36,462 nt of DNA from Nocardia exalbida NBRC 100660 (GTDB lineage Bacteria; Actinomycetota; Actinomycetes; Mycobacteriales; Mycobacteriaceae). The notes under the pieces are model-generated. The model was given only the letters and a program-made list of their open reading frames with translations. It did no database searches and was not told the DNA's origin. Position numbers and translations under genes: made by a program. This document shows positions 18,251-26,486 of the stretch, piece after piece. Location of the stretch: assembly GCF_000308575.1 (NCBI RefSeq), contig NZ_BAFZ01000050.1, positions 1 to 36,462 of the forward strand. The letters are read 5' to 3'. Numbering within the stretch: the stretch's first letter is position 1; each line of letters begins with the position of its first letter.

Positions 18251-19330
18251 ATGAATACGCCCGCTCGCCGAGATGGCACACCGGATCGTAGGAAACGCGG
18301 CGCACAGCCCGAACGGGGCGGCGCGAGCCGCAACTCGGGTTCGCGCGACGCCCGTTCGGCCCAACGGGGCACGAGCGCCCGTGGCGCCCAGCAGTCGGGC
18401 GCCGGCCGCGGATCCACCCAGCGCGGATCGGCGCAGGCGCCGAGCCCGCAGCGACACCCGGCCCCGGCCGGCAAGAAGAAGCCCAAGCCGCAGCGGCAGG
18501 TCACAGCGCCGCCGCTGCTGAGCAACGCCAAGCCCGCGCGCCACCAGAACGTGGAGCCCGACGCGTCCGGCGGTCACGCCAAACTCCCCTGGGGCGAGGG
18601 GGAGCGGTTGCAGAAGGTCCTCGCCAAGGCGGGCGTCGCGTCGCGGCGGGCCGCCGAGGAGATGATCGCGCAGGGCCGCGTCGAGGTCGACGGCACGATC
18701 GTGCGCGAGCAGGGCCTGCGCATCGACCCGCAGCACGCCGTGGTGCGCGTCGACGGCACCCGCGTGGTGGTGCGCGAGGAACTGGTGCACGTCGCGCTGA
18801 ACAAGCCCAAGGGCTGGCAGTCCACCATGTCCGACGATTTGGGGCGCCCCTGCGTCGGCGACATCGTGGCGGAGCGGATCGCCGCTGGTCAGCGCCTGTT
18901 CCATGTCGGAAGGCTTGATGCCGACACCGAAGGCCTGCTGCTGCTCACCAACGACGGCGATCTGGCGCACCGGCTCATGCACCCGTCCTTCGAGGTATCG
19001 AAGACCTACCTGGCCACGGTGCAGGGTGAGGTGAACAACCGCGCGGTCGGCAAGCGGTTGAAGGAAGGCGTCGAACTGGAGGACGGTCCCGCGAAGGTCG
19101 ACCGCTTCCAGGTGCTCGAGCTGGGGGAGGGACGTTCCCTGGTGAAGATCGTGTTGCACGAGGGGCGCAAGCACATCGTGCGCCGCCTGCTCGACGCGGT
19201 GGGCCATCCGGTCGTCCGGCTGGTCCGCACGAATATCGGCCCGGTCGCGCTCGGCGACCAACGGCCCGGCACGTTGCGGGTGCTCGGCCGCGATGAGATC
19301 GGCAAACTCTACGAGGCGGTGTCGTTGTGA
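18251..19330 (+). CDS. rluB: RluB/RsuA-family rRNA pseudouridine synthase
   Basis: A pseudouridine synthase predicted to modify 23S rRNA. The 359-aa protein opens with a ~115-residue Arg/Gly/Ser/Lys-rich disordered tail. An S4 RNA-binding domain follows (about 116-175, [20 protein letters not shown]), then the RsuA/RluB catalytic domain with NKPKGWQST and the catalytic Asp in [18 protein letters not shown] near 221. The family ending [17 protein letters not shown] is intact. It matches Rv1711. The exact target uridine is not readable, and an RluE/RsuA-like specificity is possible. The stop overlaps the cmk start by 4 nt. Confidence 0.92.
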   Translation: MNTPARRDGTPDRRKRGAQPERGGASRNSGSRDARSAQRGTSARGAQQSGAGRGSTQRGSAQAPSPQRHPAPAGKKKPKPQRQVTAPPLLSNAKPARHQNVEPDASGGHAKLPWGEGERLQKVLAKAGVASRRAAEEMIAQGRVEVDGTIVREQGLRIDPQHAVVRVDGTRVVVREELVHVALNKPKGWQSTMSDDLGRPCVGDIVAERIAAGQRLFHVGRLDADTEGLLLLTNDGDLAHRLMHPSFEVSKTYLATVQGEVNNRAVGKRLKEGVELEDGPAKVDRFQVLELGEGRSLVKIVLHEGRKHIVRRLLDAVGHPVVRLVRTNIGPVALGDQRPGTLRVLGRDEIGKLYEAVSL

Positions 19331-20073
19331 ACGGTGTGGAGATCCCGGTGCAGGCGCCGGCGCGGCCGGCCGGCACGAGCCCGCTGGTGGTCGCCATGGA
19401 CGGGCCGTCGGGCACCGGGAAGTCGAGCGTCTCGCGGCGCCTGGCCACCCGCCTCGGCGCCCGCTACCTCGATACCGGCGCGATGTACCGGGTGGCGACG
19501 CTGCGCGTGCTGCGCGCGGGCATCGAGCTGACCGACACCGCCGCCATCGCCGCCGCGGTCAAGGAACTGCCGCTGTCCATCGGCACCGATCCCAGCCGCG
19601 AGGTGATCGAGCTCGACGGGGAGGACGTGCGCTCGGAGATTCGCGGCGACGCCGTCACCAAGGCCGTGTCCGCGGTGTCCGCGGTGCCCGAGGTGCGTGA
19701 CCTGCTCGTCGCCATGCAGCGCGACATCACGGCGGCCGCGGGACGGATCGTGGTGGAGGGCCGCGATATCGGCACCGTCGTGCTGCCCGCCGCGGACGCC
19801 AAGATCTACCTGACCGCGTCCGCCGAGGCGCGAGCGAACCGGCGCAATCAGCAGAACATCGCCGAGGGCAGGGGCGACGACTACGCGGCCGTGCTCGCCG
19901 ATGTGCAGCGCCGCGACACCCTCGACTCGACCCGCAAGGTGTCCCCGCTGCGCCCGGCCGAGGACGCGGTGGGCGTCGACACCAGCGAAATGTCCATGGA
20001 CGAGGTCATCGACGAGCTGTATCGCGTTGTCGCGCAGCAGGTCTCGGCGTACCAGACCGGAGGTGACCGATGA
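19327..20073 (+). CDS. cmk: (d)CMP kinase
   Basis: Cytidylate kinase phosphorylates CMP and dCMP with ATP. The 248-aa protein has P-loop GPSGTGKSS (residues 26-34), the nucleotide-binding YLDTGAMYR segment, and the lid region [10 protein letters not shown]...[14 protein letters not shown]...RR (quoted in parts). The length is slightly above the E. coli form owing to a ~20-residue N-terminal lead. Both ends overlap neighbours by 4 nt (rluB before, der after), which shows tight operon packing. Confidence 0.96.
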   Translation: MNGVEIPVQAPARPAGTSPLVVAMDGPSGTGKSSVSRRLATRLGARYLDTGAMYRVATLRVLRAGIELTDTAAIAAAVKELPLSIGTDPSREVIELDGEDVRSEIRGDAVTKAVSAVSAVPEVRDLLVAMQRDITAAAGRIVVEGRDIGTVVLPAADAKIYLTASAEARANRRNQQNIAEGRGDDYAAVLADVQRRDTLDSTRKVSPLRPAEDAVGVDTSEMSMDEVIDELYRVVAQQVSAYQTGGDR

Positions 20074-21485
20074 ACGAGGACGTGCTCGCCGGCGACGGCG
20101 TGTGGAGCGACGAGGCCGACTGGGAGCTGGCCGAACTCGAGGGCGAATTCGAGGACCGAGCGCACGTCGCGATGCCGACGCTCGCGGTGGTCGGCCGCCC
20201 GAACGTGGGCAAATCGACGCTGGTGAACCGGATTCTCGGCCGCCGCGAGGCGGTCGTGGAAGACATTCCCGGCGTGACCCGCGACCGCGTGTCCTACGAG
20301 GCGAATTGGGCGGGCCGCCGTTTTCTCGTGCAGGACACCGGTGGCTGGGAGCCCGACGCGAAAGGGCTGCAGCAATCGGTGGCCCGACAGGCCGAACTGG
20401 CCATGCAGACCGCCGACGCGATCCTGCTCGTGGTCGACGCCGTCGTGGGCGCCACCGCGACCGACGAGGCCGCGGTGCGGAAACTGCGCCGCTCCGCCGT
20501 CCCGGTCATCCTGGTCGCCAACAAGGTCGACGACCAGCGGGTGGAAGCGGAAGCGGCGGCGCTGTGGTCGCTCGGGCTCGGCGAGCCGCGCATGGTCAGC
20601 GCCGCGCACGGCCGCGGCACCGGCGATCTGCTCGACGACGTGCTCGCGGTGCTCCCCGAGACGCCGCGCGAAGGGACCGCCGGTGTCGGCCCGCGTCGTG
20701 TGGCGCTGGTCGGCAAGCCGAACGTCGGCAAGTCGAGCCTGCTGAACAAGCTGGCAGGCGACGAGCGTTCGGTGGTGCACGATGTCGCGGGCACCACGGT
20801 CGACCCGGTCGACTCCCTCGTCGAGTTGGGCGGCAAGATCTGGAAATTCATCGATACCGCCGGGTTGCGCCGCAAGGTGAGCAATGCCAGCGGCACCGAG
20901 TTCTACGCCTCGCTGCGCACCAAGTCGGCACTGGAGGCGTCGGAGGTGGCGATCATGCTGATCGACGCCTCGCAGCCGATCACCGAGCAGGATCTGCGGG
21001 TGATCAGCATGGTCGCCGATTCCGGGCGGGCGCTGGTGCTGGCGTTCAACAAGTGGGACCTGGTCGACGAGGATCGCCGTCTGCAGCTGGACCGCGAGGT
21101 CGACCGCGATCTGGTCCGGGTGCCGTGGGCGCAGCGGGTGAACATCTCCGCGCACACCGGCCGCGCGGTGCAGAAGCTGGTGCCCGCCATGGAGACCGCA
21201 CTCGAGTCCTGGGACAAGCGCATCTCGACGGGCAGGCTCAACACCTGGCTGAAGGAAGTGATCGCCGCGACCCCGCCGCCGATGCGCGGCGGCAGGCTGC
21301 CCCGCGTGCTGTTCGCCACCCAGGCGACCACCCGGCCGCCCACGTTCGTGCTGTTCAGCACCGGCTTCCTGGAGGCGGGCTACCGGCGCTTCCTGGAACG
21401 CAGGTTGCGCGAGGAGTTCGGCTTCGACGGCTCGCCGGTGCGCATCTCGGTGCGGGTGCGGGAGAAGCGGGATCGCAAGAAGTAG
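20070..21485 (+). CDS. der: ribosome biogenesis GTPase Der (EngA)
   Basis: Der is a double GTPase needed for 50S subunit assembly. The 471-aa protein has an acidic ~35-residue N-terminal extension, then two G domains. The first has G1 GRPNVGKST (about 42-50) with DTGG and NKVD. The second has GKPNVGKSS near 212-220 with DTAGLRRK and NKWD. A C-terminal KH-like domain covers about 380-471. ATG 20070 overlaps the cmk stop. It ends the parA-scpAB-rluB-cmk-der run. Confidence 0.97.
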   Translation: MNEDVLAGDGVWSDEADWELAELEGEFEDRAHVAMPTLAVVGRPNVGKSTLVNRILGRREAVVEDIPGVTRDRVSYEANWAGRRFLVQDTGGWEPDAKGLQQSVARQAELAMQTADAILLVVDAVVGATATDEAAVRKLRRSAVPVILVANKVDDQRVEAEAAALWSLGLGEPRMVSAAHGRGTGDLLDDVLAVLPETPREGTAGVGPRRVALVGKPNVGKSSLLNKLAGDERSVVHDVAGTTVDPVDSLVELGGKIWKFIDTAGLRRKVSNASGTEFYASLRTKSALEASEVAIMLIDASQPITEQDLRVISMVADSGRALVLAFNKWDLVDEDRRLQLDREVDRDLVRVPWAQRVNISAHTGRAVQKLVPAMETALESWDKRISTGRLNTWLKEVIAATPPPMRGGRLPRVLFATQATTRPPTFVLFSTGFLEAGYRRFLERRLREEFGFDGSPVRISVRVREKRDRKK

Positions 21486-21627
21486 AGAGCGGTTGGCTAA
21501 CTATTAGCGATCAATTTCGGCAGTACGCGTTGGAAAAAGTTACCTAATGGGAGGCCTTATCTTCTCGGATCGATGACGATCCGCGCGTAGCGGTGCGATT
21601 GTGGCAAATGGCTGGCATCATCCGCTT
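21486..21627. terminator. intergenic region with hairpin after der
   Basis: This region is less GC-rich than its flanks. CGGATCG (21566-21572) and CGATCCG (21577-21583) form a perfect 7-bp stem with loop ATGA. A smaller repeat, GCTAA-CTA-TTAGC, lies at 21496-21508. One or both may end the der operon, and the region should hold the thioesterase promoter. No confident -35/-10 pair was found. Confidence 0.4.
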
Positions 21628-22386
21628 ATGGCCATTCCCAGCGTGCTGCCGGAACCACCGGCCGTCCTGACTCCGTTCGAGACGGGATGGCCGGTGCGGC
21701 TCGCCGATACCGATCGCGACCAGCGGCTGCGGCTCGACGGTGTCGCGCGCTACCTGCAGGACGTCGGCTACGACCATCTCGATGTCCTGGAGGACGGCGA
21801 CATCCATCGGCTGTGGGTGATCCGCAGGACGGTGGTCGACGCGCTGAAGCCGCTCGCGTTCGGTGAGGCGGCCACCCTGCGGCGCTGGCCCTCGGCGACC
21901 TCCACCCGGTGGTGCACGATGCGGGTCCAGATCTGCGGCAGCGCGGGCGGGCTGGTGGAGACCGAGAGCTTCCTGATCCATTTCGGCACCGAATCGGGGG
22001 TCCCCGCCCGGATGAGCGACCGGTTCCTCGCACCGATGCTGGCCTGCACGACCGAGCATCGGCTGCGCTGGAAAGCCGAACTCGCCGATCCCATGCCCGC
22101 CGCAGGGGACCCCGGCGTCGAGATCAGGCGTTTTCCGCTGCGAGCGACCGACATCGACCTGCTCGACCACATGAACAACGCGGTCTACCTCACCGCGCTC
22201 GAGGAAGTGCTCGCCGATCACACCGAACTCAAGTCCGGCCCGCACCGCGTGGTGGTCGAGTACGGCAAGCCGGTGCGGTCGGGCGAGGACGTCGAGCTCG
22301 TGGCCCGGTGCACCGACTCCAGCCTGGATGTCTGGTTCGCGGTCGGCACCGACTGCCGGGCGATCGCCCGCGTCACCCCACGCTAG
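21628..22386 (+). CDS. acyl-ACP thioesterase-family protein (double hotdog)
   Basis: A 252-aa protein with two hotdog-like halves, about 1-130 and 150-252, like acyl-ACP thioesterases (FatA/FatB-like bacterial group). These hydrolyse fatty acyl thioesters. Support comes from the N-terminal opening FETGWPVRLADTDRDQRLRLDG, quoted only to its core VRLADTDRDQRLR, and from the second half's DIDLLDHMNNAVYLTALEE, where the D..HMNN pattern is the family's active-site stretch. ATG 21628 is preferred; GTG 21601 in frame would add nine residues, and neither has a good SD. The stop interlocks with that of the convergent dehydrogenase. The chain-length preference is unknown. Confidence 0.85.
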   Translation: MAIPSVLPEPPAVLTPFETGWPVRLADTDRDQRLRLDGVARYLQDVGYDHLDVLEDGDIHRLWVIRRTVVDALKPLAFGEAATLRRWPSATSTRWCTMRVQICGSAGGLVETESFLIHFGTESGVPARMSDRFLAPMLACTTEHRLRWKAELADPMPAAGDPGVEIRRFPLRATDIDLLDHMNNAVYLTALEEVLADHTELKSGPHRVVVEYGKPVRSGEDVELVARCTDSSLDVWFAVGTDCRAIARVTPR

Positions 22387-23870
22387 CGGGCCAGTTCCTC
22401 GACGGTGGCGTGGGCGCCCCTGGTGCGCAGGCTGTCCAGCGCGGCCAGATACGCGGTCACGAACCGGGGATGATCGATCAGGTCGCCGAACAGCGAGCGC
22501 TCGCCGAGGAAGGCGGTGGGCTGTCGGCGTTGGCGCCGCGCGAGGGGAGTCAGCCGGTCACGCAGCCGGTCCACGATCTCGATCTTCGCCCCGTCCTCGT
22601 CGACACCCTCGGCATAGCGCGCCCAGCTCGCGACGACCGCCGCCGCGCAGTCGATCTCGCCGCCGGTGGCGAGCTGCGCCCGGACCACCGGCAGCAGCCA
22701 CTTCGGGATCCGGTCGGAGGATTCCGCGCACAGCCGGGCGATGGTGTCACCGATCGCGGGGTTGGCGAACCTGTCCAGCAGCGTGCGCTTGTAGGCGTCC
22801 AAGTCGACCCCGGGCACCGGTCGCAGCGTCGGTGTCGCCTCGGCGTCCATGTAGCGCAGCAAGAAGCGCCGGAAGACCGGATCCTGTGCGGCTTCGTGGA
22901 CGAGCCGGTAGCCGCTCAGATATCCGAAGTAACACAGCGCTTGGTGGCTCGCGTTCAGCAACCGCAGTTTCATCAGTTCGTACGGGGTGACGTCGTCGAC
23001 GAGCTGCACCCCGACTTCCTCGAAGGCCGGGCGGCCGAGTCCGAACGAATCCTCCAGCACCCACTGCGCGAACGGCTCGGTCACCACCGGCCAGCGGTCG
23101 AGGAGCCCGTACCGCCGCTCGACCTCGCCGGTCGCCCCGGCGGGAGTCACCGGGGTGATCCGGTCCACCATCGAATTCGGGAAGCGCACCTGCTCCGCCA
23201 CCCAGGATCCGAGCCCGGGATCGCGCAGGCTGGCGAACGCGCCGAACATCCGGCGCGCGACGTCGCCGTTGCCCTCGATGTTGTCGCAGGACAGCACGGT
23301 GAACGGCGCGAGACCCGCTGATCGGCGCCGCGCCAGCGCTTCGGTGACGAGCCCGAAAACGGTGGCGGGTGGGGCGCTCCCGGCGAGATCGGCGCGGATG
23401 CCGGGGTCGTCGGCGTCGAATTCGCCGGTGTCGGCGGCGATGTGGTAGCCGCCCTCGGTGATGGTGAGCGAGACGATCCGGGTGGCCGGATCGGTGAGCT
23501 TCGCCACGACGGCCTCGGGATCATCGGGCGCGTACCGGTAGTCGACGAGGGAGCCGATCGCGCGCGTGGTCCAGGCGCCGTCCGGCGCGACCGTCGACAA
23601 CGTGTACAAGCCGTCCTGTGCCCGCAGCACATCGCGCATCCGGCGATCGCCGGGCAGTACGCCGACACCGCAGATGCCCCAGTCCTGCCCGAGTCCGCGC
23701 TCGAGCAGGCGGTCGACGTACATCGCCTGGTGCGCTCGATGGAACCCGCCGACCCCGAAATGCGCTATGCCGGTCGAGATCCGGGATCGGTCATAGGTCG
23801 GTGTCGAGACGCGACCGGCGAACTCTGTCAAGGTCGCCGCCCGTAAAGGCGTCGCGGCCCGCTCCGCCAT
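22383..23870 (-). CDS. mannitol 2-dehydrogenase / fructuronate reductase family enzyme
   Basis: A 495-aa NAD-dependent polyol dehydrogenase of the long-chain mannitol dehydrogenase family. The Rossmann part opens with ISTGIAHFGVGGFHRAHQAMY, quoted as its core HFGVGGFHRAHQ. The catalytic KLRLLNASHQAL (the K....N..H pattern) lies near 299. D-mannitol/fructose or D-arabinitol is the likely substrate pair, but fructuronate/tagaturonate reductases share the motifs. ATG 23870 has GGGGAGG upstream; an upstream frame to 23993 lacks a better site. No sugar transporter is adjacent. A GTGTG-GAT-CACAC dyad lies 19 nt upstream of the start. Confidence 0.88.
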   Translation of the reverse strand: MAERAATPLRAATLTEFAGRVSTPTYDRSRISTGIAHFGVGGFHRAHQAMYVDRLLERGLGQDWGICGVGVLPGDRRMRDVLRAQDGLYTLSTVAPDGAWTTRAIGSLVDYRYAPDDPEAVVAKLTDPATRIVSLTITEGGYHIAADTGEFDADDPGIRADLAGSAPPATVFGLVTEALARRRSAGLAPFTVLSCDNIEGNGDVARRMFGAFASLRDPGLGSWVAEQVRFPNSMVDRITPVTPAGATGEVERRYGLLDRWPVVTEPFAQWVLEDSFGLGRPAFEEVGVQLVDDVTPYELMKLRLLNASHQALCYFGYLSGYRLVHEAAQDPVFRRFLLRYMDAEATPTLRPVPGVDLDAYKRTLLDRFANPAIGDTIARLCAESSDRIPKWLLPVVRAQLATGGEIDCAAAVVASWARYAEGVDEDGAKIEIVDRLRDRLTPLARRQRRQPTAFLGERSLFGDLIDHPRFVTAYLAALDSLRTRGAHATVEELAR

Positions 23871-23888
23871 CACGCACCTCCCCGTGTT

Positions 23889-23901
23889 GTGTGGATCACA
23901 C
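23889..23901. promoter_or_regulatory. operator-like dyad before the mannitol dehydrogenase gene
   Basis: GTGTG (23889-23893) and CACAC (23897-23901) are perfect arms with spacer GAT, located 19-31 bases upstream of the reverse ATG at 23870. Position and symmetry fit a repressor site near the promoter. The regulator is unknown; the arms resemble GntR- or CRP-type half sites only loosely. Confidence 0.4.
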
Positions 23902-24069
23902 CATAGTGCAGCGGCGGTTGCGGTCCGGCCCCGGCGTGGCGGAGTCGGCGGCAGCGAGTCCGGCCCGTGGCGCCGTCCGTCGGCGTCGGCCACCCGCCCC
24001 CGTGTTGTTCCACTTCCCGCGCGCGGATCGTCGCCGACGCCGCGATGCGGTGCGGTCGCGCCCGGGTTA

Positions 24070-24099
24070 CCCGCACGGGCCGCCGGAGACCCGTGCGGG
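24070..24099. repeat. 10-bp perfect stem in the region upstream of dps
   Basis: CCCGCACGGG (24070-24079) and CCCGTGCGGG (24090-24099) pair perfectly with a 10-nt loop. It lies in a noncoding stretch (23902-24145) between two divergently transcribed genes, 47 bases before the SigF-type -35. It may insulate the two promoters or be a regulator site. I see no gene in this stretch. Confidence 0.5.
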
Positions 24100-24145
24100 G
24101 CGCCGGGGCGTCCACCCCGTTTCCCGTCCGCCGGACCTACCGGGA

Positions 24146-24170
24146 GGTTTATCGCGGCATGACTGGGTAG
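24146..24170 (+). promoter_or_regulatory. SigB/SigF-type promoter of dps-rsbW-sigF
   Basis: GGTTTAT (24146-24152) and GGGTAG (24165-24170) match the general-stress sigma pattern GTTT-N12-16-GGGTA used by Bacillus SigB and mycobacterial/streptomycete SigF/SigB. The spacing from GTTTAT to GGGTAG is 12 nt. The predicted start near 24177 gives a leader of about 35 nt before dps ATG 24212. Since the third gene behind it encodes a SigF, this is a likely positive autoregulatory loop. Confidence 0.7.
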
Positions 24171-24211
24171 ACCGTCGATGACCCGGATGAACGGCAGAAA
24201 GGTTCAGAACG

Positions 24212-24691
24212 ATGCCCCAACCCATCACCAGTACCTTGGACCCGGAGCAGCAGCGCATCGCGGGCGGGACTCTGCAGGACACGGTGGTCGACCTGATCGA
24301 CCTGTCGCTGATCGCCAAGCAGGCGCACTGGAACGTGGTCGGCTCGAACTTCCGGTCGGTGCACCTCGCGCTGGACGAATTGGTGACCGTGGCACGGGAC
24401 TTCACGGACGCGGCCGCGGAACGCGCCACCGCCGTCGGGATCAGCCCGGACGGTCGCGCGGCAACCGTGGCCAAGGATTCCGGCGCGATCGGCATCGGGG
24501 ATGGCTGGCAGCAGGACACCGACATCATCGATACGATCGTCGGCAACCTCGCTGCCGTGATCAAGCGGCTGCGGGAGCGCATCGCGGCCACCGAGAAGGC
24601 CGATCCGGTAACCCAGGATCTGTTCCTGGCGATCGCGGCGCGACTGGAGCAGTTGCACTGGATGTGGCAAGCGCAGCTCGCCACGGTCTGA
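24212..24691 (+). CDS. dps: Dps-family DNA-protecting ferritin
   Basis: Dps forms a 12-subunit cage that oxidises and stores iron and protects DNA in starvation and oxidative stress. The 159-aa protein has the ferroxidase residues at conserved places: His39 and Trp40 in AKQAHWNVVG, His51 and Asp55 in SVHLALDEL, then Asp66 and Glu70 in DAAAER. The four-helix length is normal and there is no long charged tail. AAAGG (24198-24202) lies nine bases before ATG. The stop overlaps the rsbW start by one base (TGATG). The SigF-type promoter upstream and sigF downstream place it in the stress regulon. Confidence 0.95.
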   Translation: MPQPITSTLDPEQQRIAGGTLQDTVVDLIDLSLIAKQAHWNVVGSNFRSVHLALDELVTVARDFTDAAAERATAVGISPDGRAATVAKDSGAIGIGDGWQQDTDIIDTIVGNLAAVIKRLRERIAATEKADPVTQDLFLAIAARLEQLHWMWQAQLATV

Positions 24692-25134
24692 TGCGGGTGA
24701 TCACATGCGCGTTCGGCGCGCCCGCCACCGAGACCACCACGGTCGCGGTGCGGATCCCCGCCGACGCGCGACACCTGGCCCTGATCCGTGCGATGACGGA
24801 CACCGTCTGCCTGGTCGCCGACGTTCCGTTCGCCGCGGCCGCGGACATCCGCCTGGCGATCAACGAGGCGGCCACCATGCTGCTGGTGGGCGCCGCGCCC
24901 GGCTCGGTGCTCGGCTGCGCGTTCACCTACGGCGCGGACCGGATGAGTGTGCGCGTCGATTCCGTCACCGCGTTCGGTGACGAGGTGGCCGAAGGCGATC
25001 CGTTGAGCTGGGAACTCGTGCGCATGCTCACCAGTTCCCTATCGATTTCTCGTGACCCTTTTGATTCCGAGACCGGCGGGTATCCGACCGTTATCGAATT
25101 CAGTTGGGAACGAGGACCATTTGATGACACGTGA
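24691..25134 (+). CDS. rsbW: RsbW/UsfX-like anti-sigma factor
   Basis: A 147-aa GHKL-ATPase-like protein, predicted to hold SigF inactive as UsfX/RsbW does in mycobacteria. The N-box region reads ADIRLAINEAATMLL, with Glu59 kept and the Asn four residues later replaced by Met. Degeneracy here also occurs in the mycobacterial UsfX as I remember it, so kinase activity on an anti-anti-sigma factor is uncertain. The C-terminal strand ends ptVIEFSWER. It overlaps dps by 1 nt and sigF by 11 nt, which favours equimolar synthesis of anti-sigma and sigma. No anti-anti-sigma gene is seen nearby. Confidence 0.85.
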   Translation: MRVITCAFGAPATETTTVAVRIPADARHLALIRAMTDTVCLVADVPFAAAADIRLAINEAATMLLVGAAPGSVLGCAFTYGADRMSVRVDSVTAFGDEVAEGDPLSWELVRMLTSSLSISRDPFDSETGGYPTVIEFSWERGPFDDT

Positions 25135-25963
25135 GTTCACGACCGACGGGAATGGCACGACGGGCCGTAAGCGCGCAGGGGACAGCTACGACAACATCGA
25201 GCCGTGGTTCGAGAAGATGGCCTCGATGGAGGAGGGCGATCCGCATCGCGCCGCGCTGCGCGAGGAGGTGACGCGACGGTGTCTTCCGCTCGCCGAACAC
25301 ATCGCCCGCAAGTTCTCCGGCCGCGGTGAGTCCTACGAGGACCTGTTGCAGATCGCCCGGGTCGGGCTGGTGCTCGCGGTGGACCGTTTCGACGTCTCCC
25401 GCGGCAGTTCCTTCCTCGGCTTCGCGGTCCCCACCATCATGGGCGAGGTGCGCAGGCACTTCCGGGACAACACGTGGTCCTTGCGAGTTCCACGCAGGCT
25501 CAAGGAGATTCAGCTGCGCATCGGTCCGGCCACCGAGACGTTGTCGCACCGCCTCGGGCGGATGCCGACGGCGCGGGAGATCGCCGAGGAATTGGACGTC
25601 GAACTCGGCGAGGTCACCCAGGCGCTCATCGCGAGCAACGCCTACCAGACCAACTCGCTGGATGCCGGTGGCCGCGAGGACGGCGACGGCGCGCCGCAGG
25701 CGCTCGCCGACACGCTCGGCGCCGAGGAGCCGTGCTACGACCTGCTGGAGCAGGCGATGGCGGTGCGTCCCCTGATCGCCGAGCTGCCGCCGCGCGATCG
25801 GCGGGTGCTGATCATGCGCTTCTACGAGTCCCGGACCCAGACTCAGATCGCGGAAGAACTGGGTGTCTCCCAGATGCAGGTATCGCGCATCCTCGCCCGA
25901 ATCCTGGGCGAGCTGCGCAAGCGCGCGCTCGGTTCCGACGAACTCGCCTCGCGCGCGGCCTGA
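25124..25963 (+). CDS. sigF: SigF/SigB-type general stress RNA polymerase sigma factor
   Basis: A 279-aa group 3 sigma-70 factor of the SigB/F/G type. Region 2 is YEDLLQIARVGLVLAVDRFD followed by FLGFAVPTIMGEVRRHFRD, with the promoter-melting aromatic residues. Region 3 spans about 130-180. The region 4 helix-turn-helix is QIAEELGVSQMQVSRILARI. ATG 25124 has GAGGA (25112-25116) at 7-nt spacing and lies inside the 3' end of rsbW. Regulation is predicted by RsbW partner switching and by the SigF-type promoter at 24146. Confidence 0.93.
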   Translation: MTREFTTDGNGTTGRKRAGDSYDNIEPWFEKMASMEEGDPHRAALREEVTRRCLPLAEHIARKFSGRGESYEDLLQIARVGLVLAVDRFDVSRGSSFLGFAVPTIMGEVRRHFRDNTWSLRVPRRLKEIQLRIGPATETLSHRLGRMPTAREIAEELDVELGEVTQALIASNAYQTNSLDAGGREDGDGAPQALADTLGAEEPCYDLLEQAMAVRPLIAELPPRDRRVLIMRFYESRTQTQIAEELGVSQMQVSRILARILGELRKRALGSDELASRAA

Positions 25964-25968
25964 CCTTC

Positions 25969-26202
25969 CTAGGTGCGGGGGCGGGCGGCCGAGCCGGTCA
26001 TCGGGGTGGCCGACACCTCGCCCGTCCAGCCGCACGGCAAGGCGCAGCCGGCGATGACCTTCGTCTCCATATCGCCGTTGTCGTAGTGCAGCGTGGTGCT
26101 CTCCGCGTAAGCGGGATAGCCGCACGCTCGGCATTTGCCGAAGAAGTCGAGGATCTCCTCGGCGCGGGAGTGCGCGACGCGTCGTGCGGGGTTGTGGTCC
26201 AT
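25969..26202 (-). CDS. small zinc-ribbon-like hypothetical protein
   Basis: A 77-aa protein with four cysteines arranged as KCRACGYPAYAES, then GCALPCGWTGE, a likely zinc ribbon. ATG 26202 has GGAGAG upstream on this strand; a longer frame to 26301 starts without a better site. It is convergent with sigF, five bases from its stop. The family is not recognised. A small nucleic-acid-binding or regulatory protein is possible but not shown. Confidence 0.75.
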   Translation of the reverse strand: MDHNPARRVAHSRAEEILDFFGKCRACGYPAYAESTTLHYDNGDMETKVIAGCALPCGWTGEVSATPMTGSAARPRT

Positions 26203-26486
26203 AATCTCTCCAGCCAGCGGGCGGTCCTGCCGAGCAGGCGTCTGCGACGTTAGGATCGGCCGTCGCCGCCGGGCGGGAGTTTCGGTGATCGTTGGGTTCA
26301 TTCACAGGCGTCGCGCGCGGGATTTGGGCCGGTTCCCAGCCCCAGGTGAATGCTGGGCAATCGCAGGGTATTTCCTGCGTGTCGCTGGTAGTGGTGGCGA
26401 GGCCCGAGCTACTTGACCTTACCTGTGACTGACGTTACAAAGGAGCTACCCGCCGACCCGAAGTTCTTCGAACCGGCCGACGAGAA
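26203..26486. other. divergent intergenic region
   Basis: No gene is seen in these 284 nt. The region holds the promoter of the fusion gene (26413-26441) and a 6-bp hairpin CGCAGG/CCTGCG at 26362-26379. The reverse promoter of the zinc-ribbon gene should lie near 26210-26260 but was not identified. Confidence 0.5.
26413..26441 (+). promoter_or_regulatory. SigA-type promoter of the SRPBCC-ligase gene
   Basis: TTGACC (26413-26418), a 17-nt spacer and TACAAA (26436-26441) fit a housekeeping -35/-10 pair. The transcript would start near 26448, 39 nt before GTG 26487. This also explains why the SD-like AAAGGAG at 26439-26445 has no start codon after it. Confidence 0.6.

Noticed and set aside
17471..19261. 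596-codon reverse frame
   Set aside because: Antisense to scpB and rluB; no domain seen.
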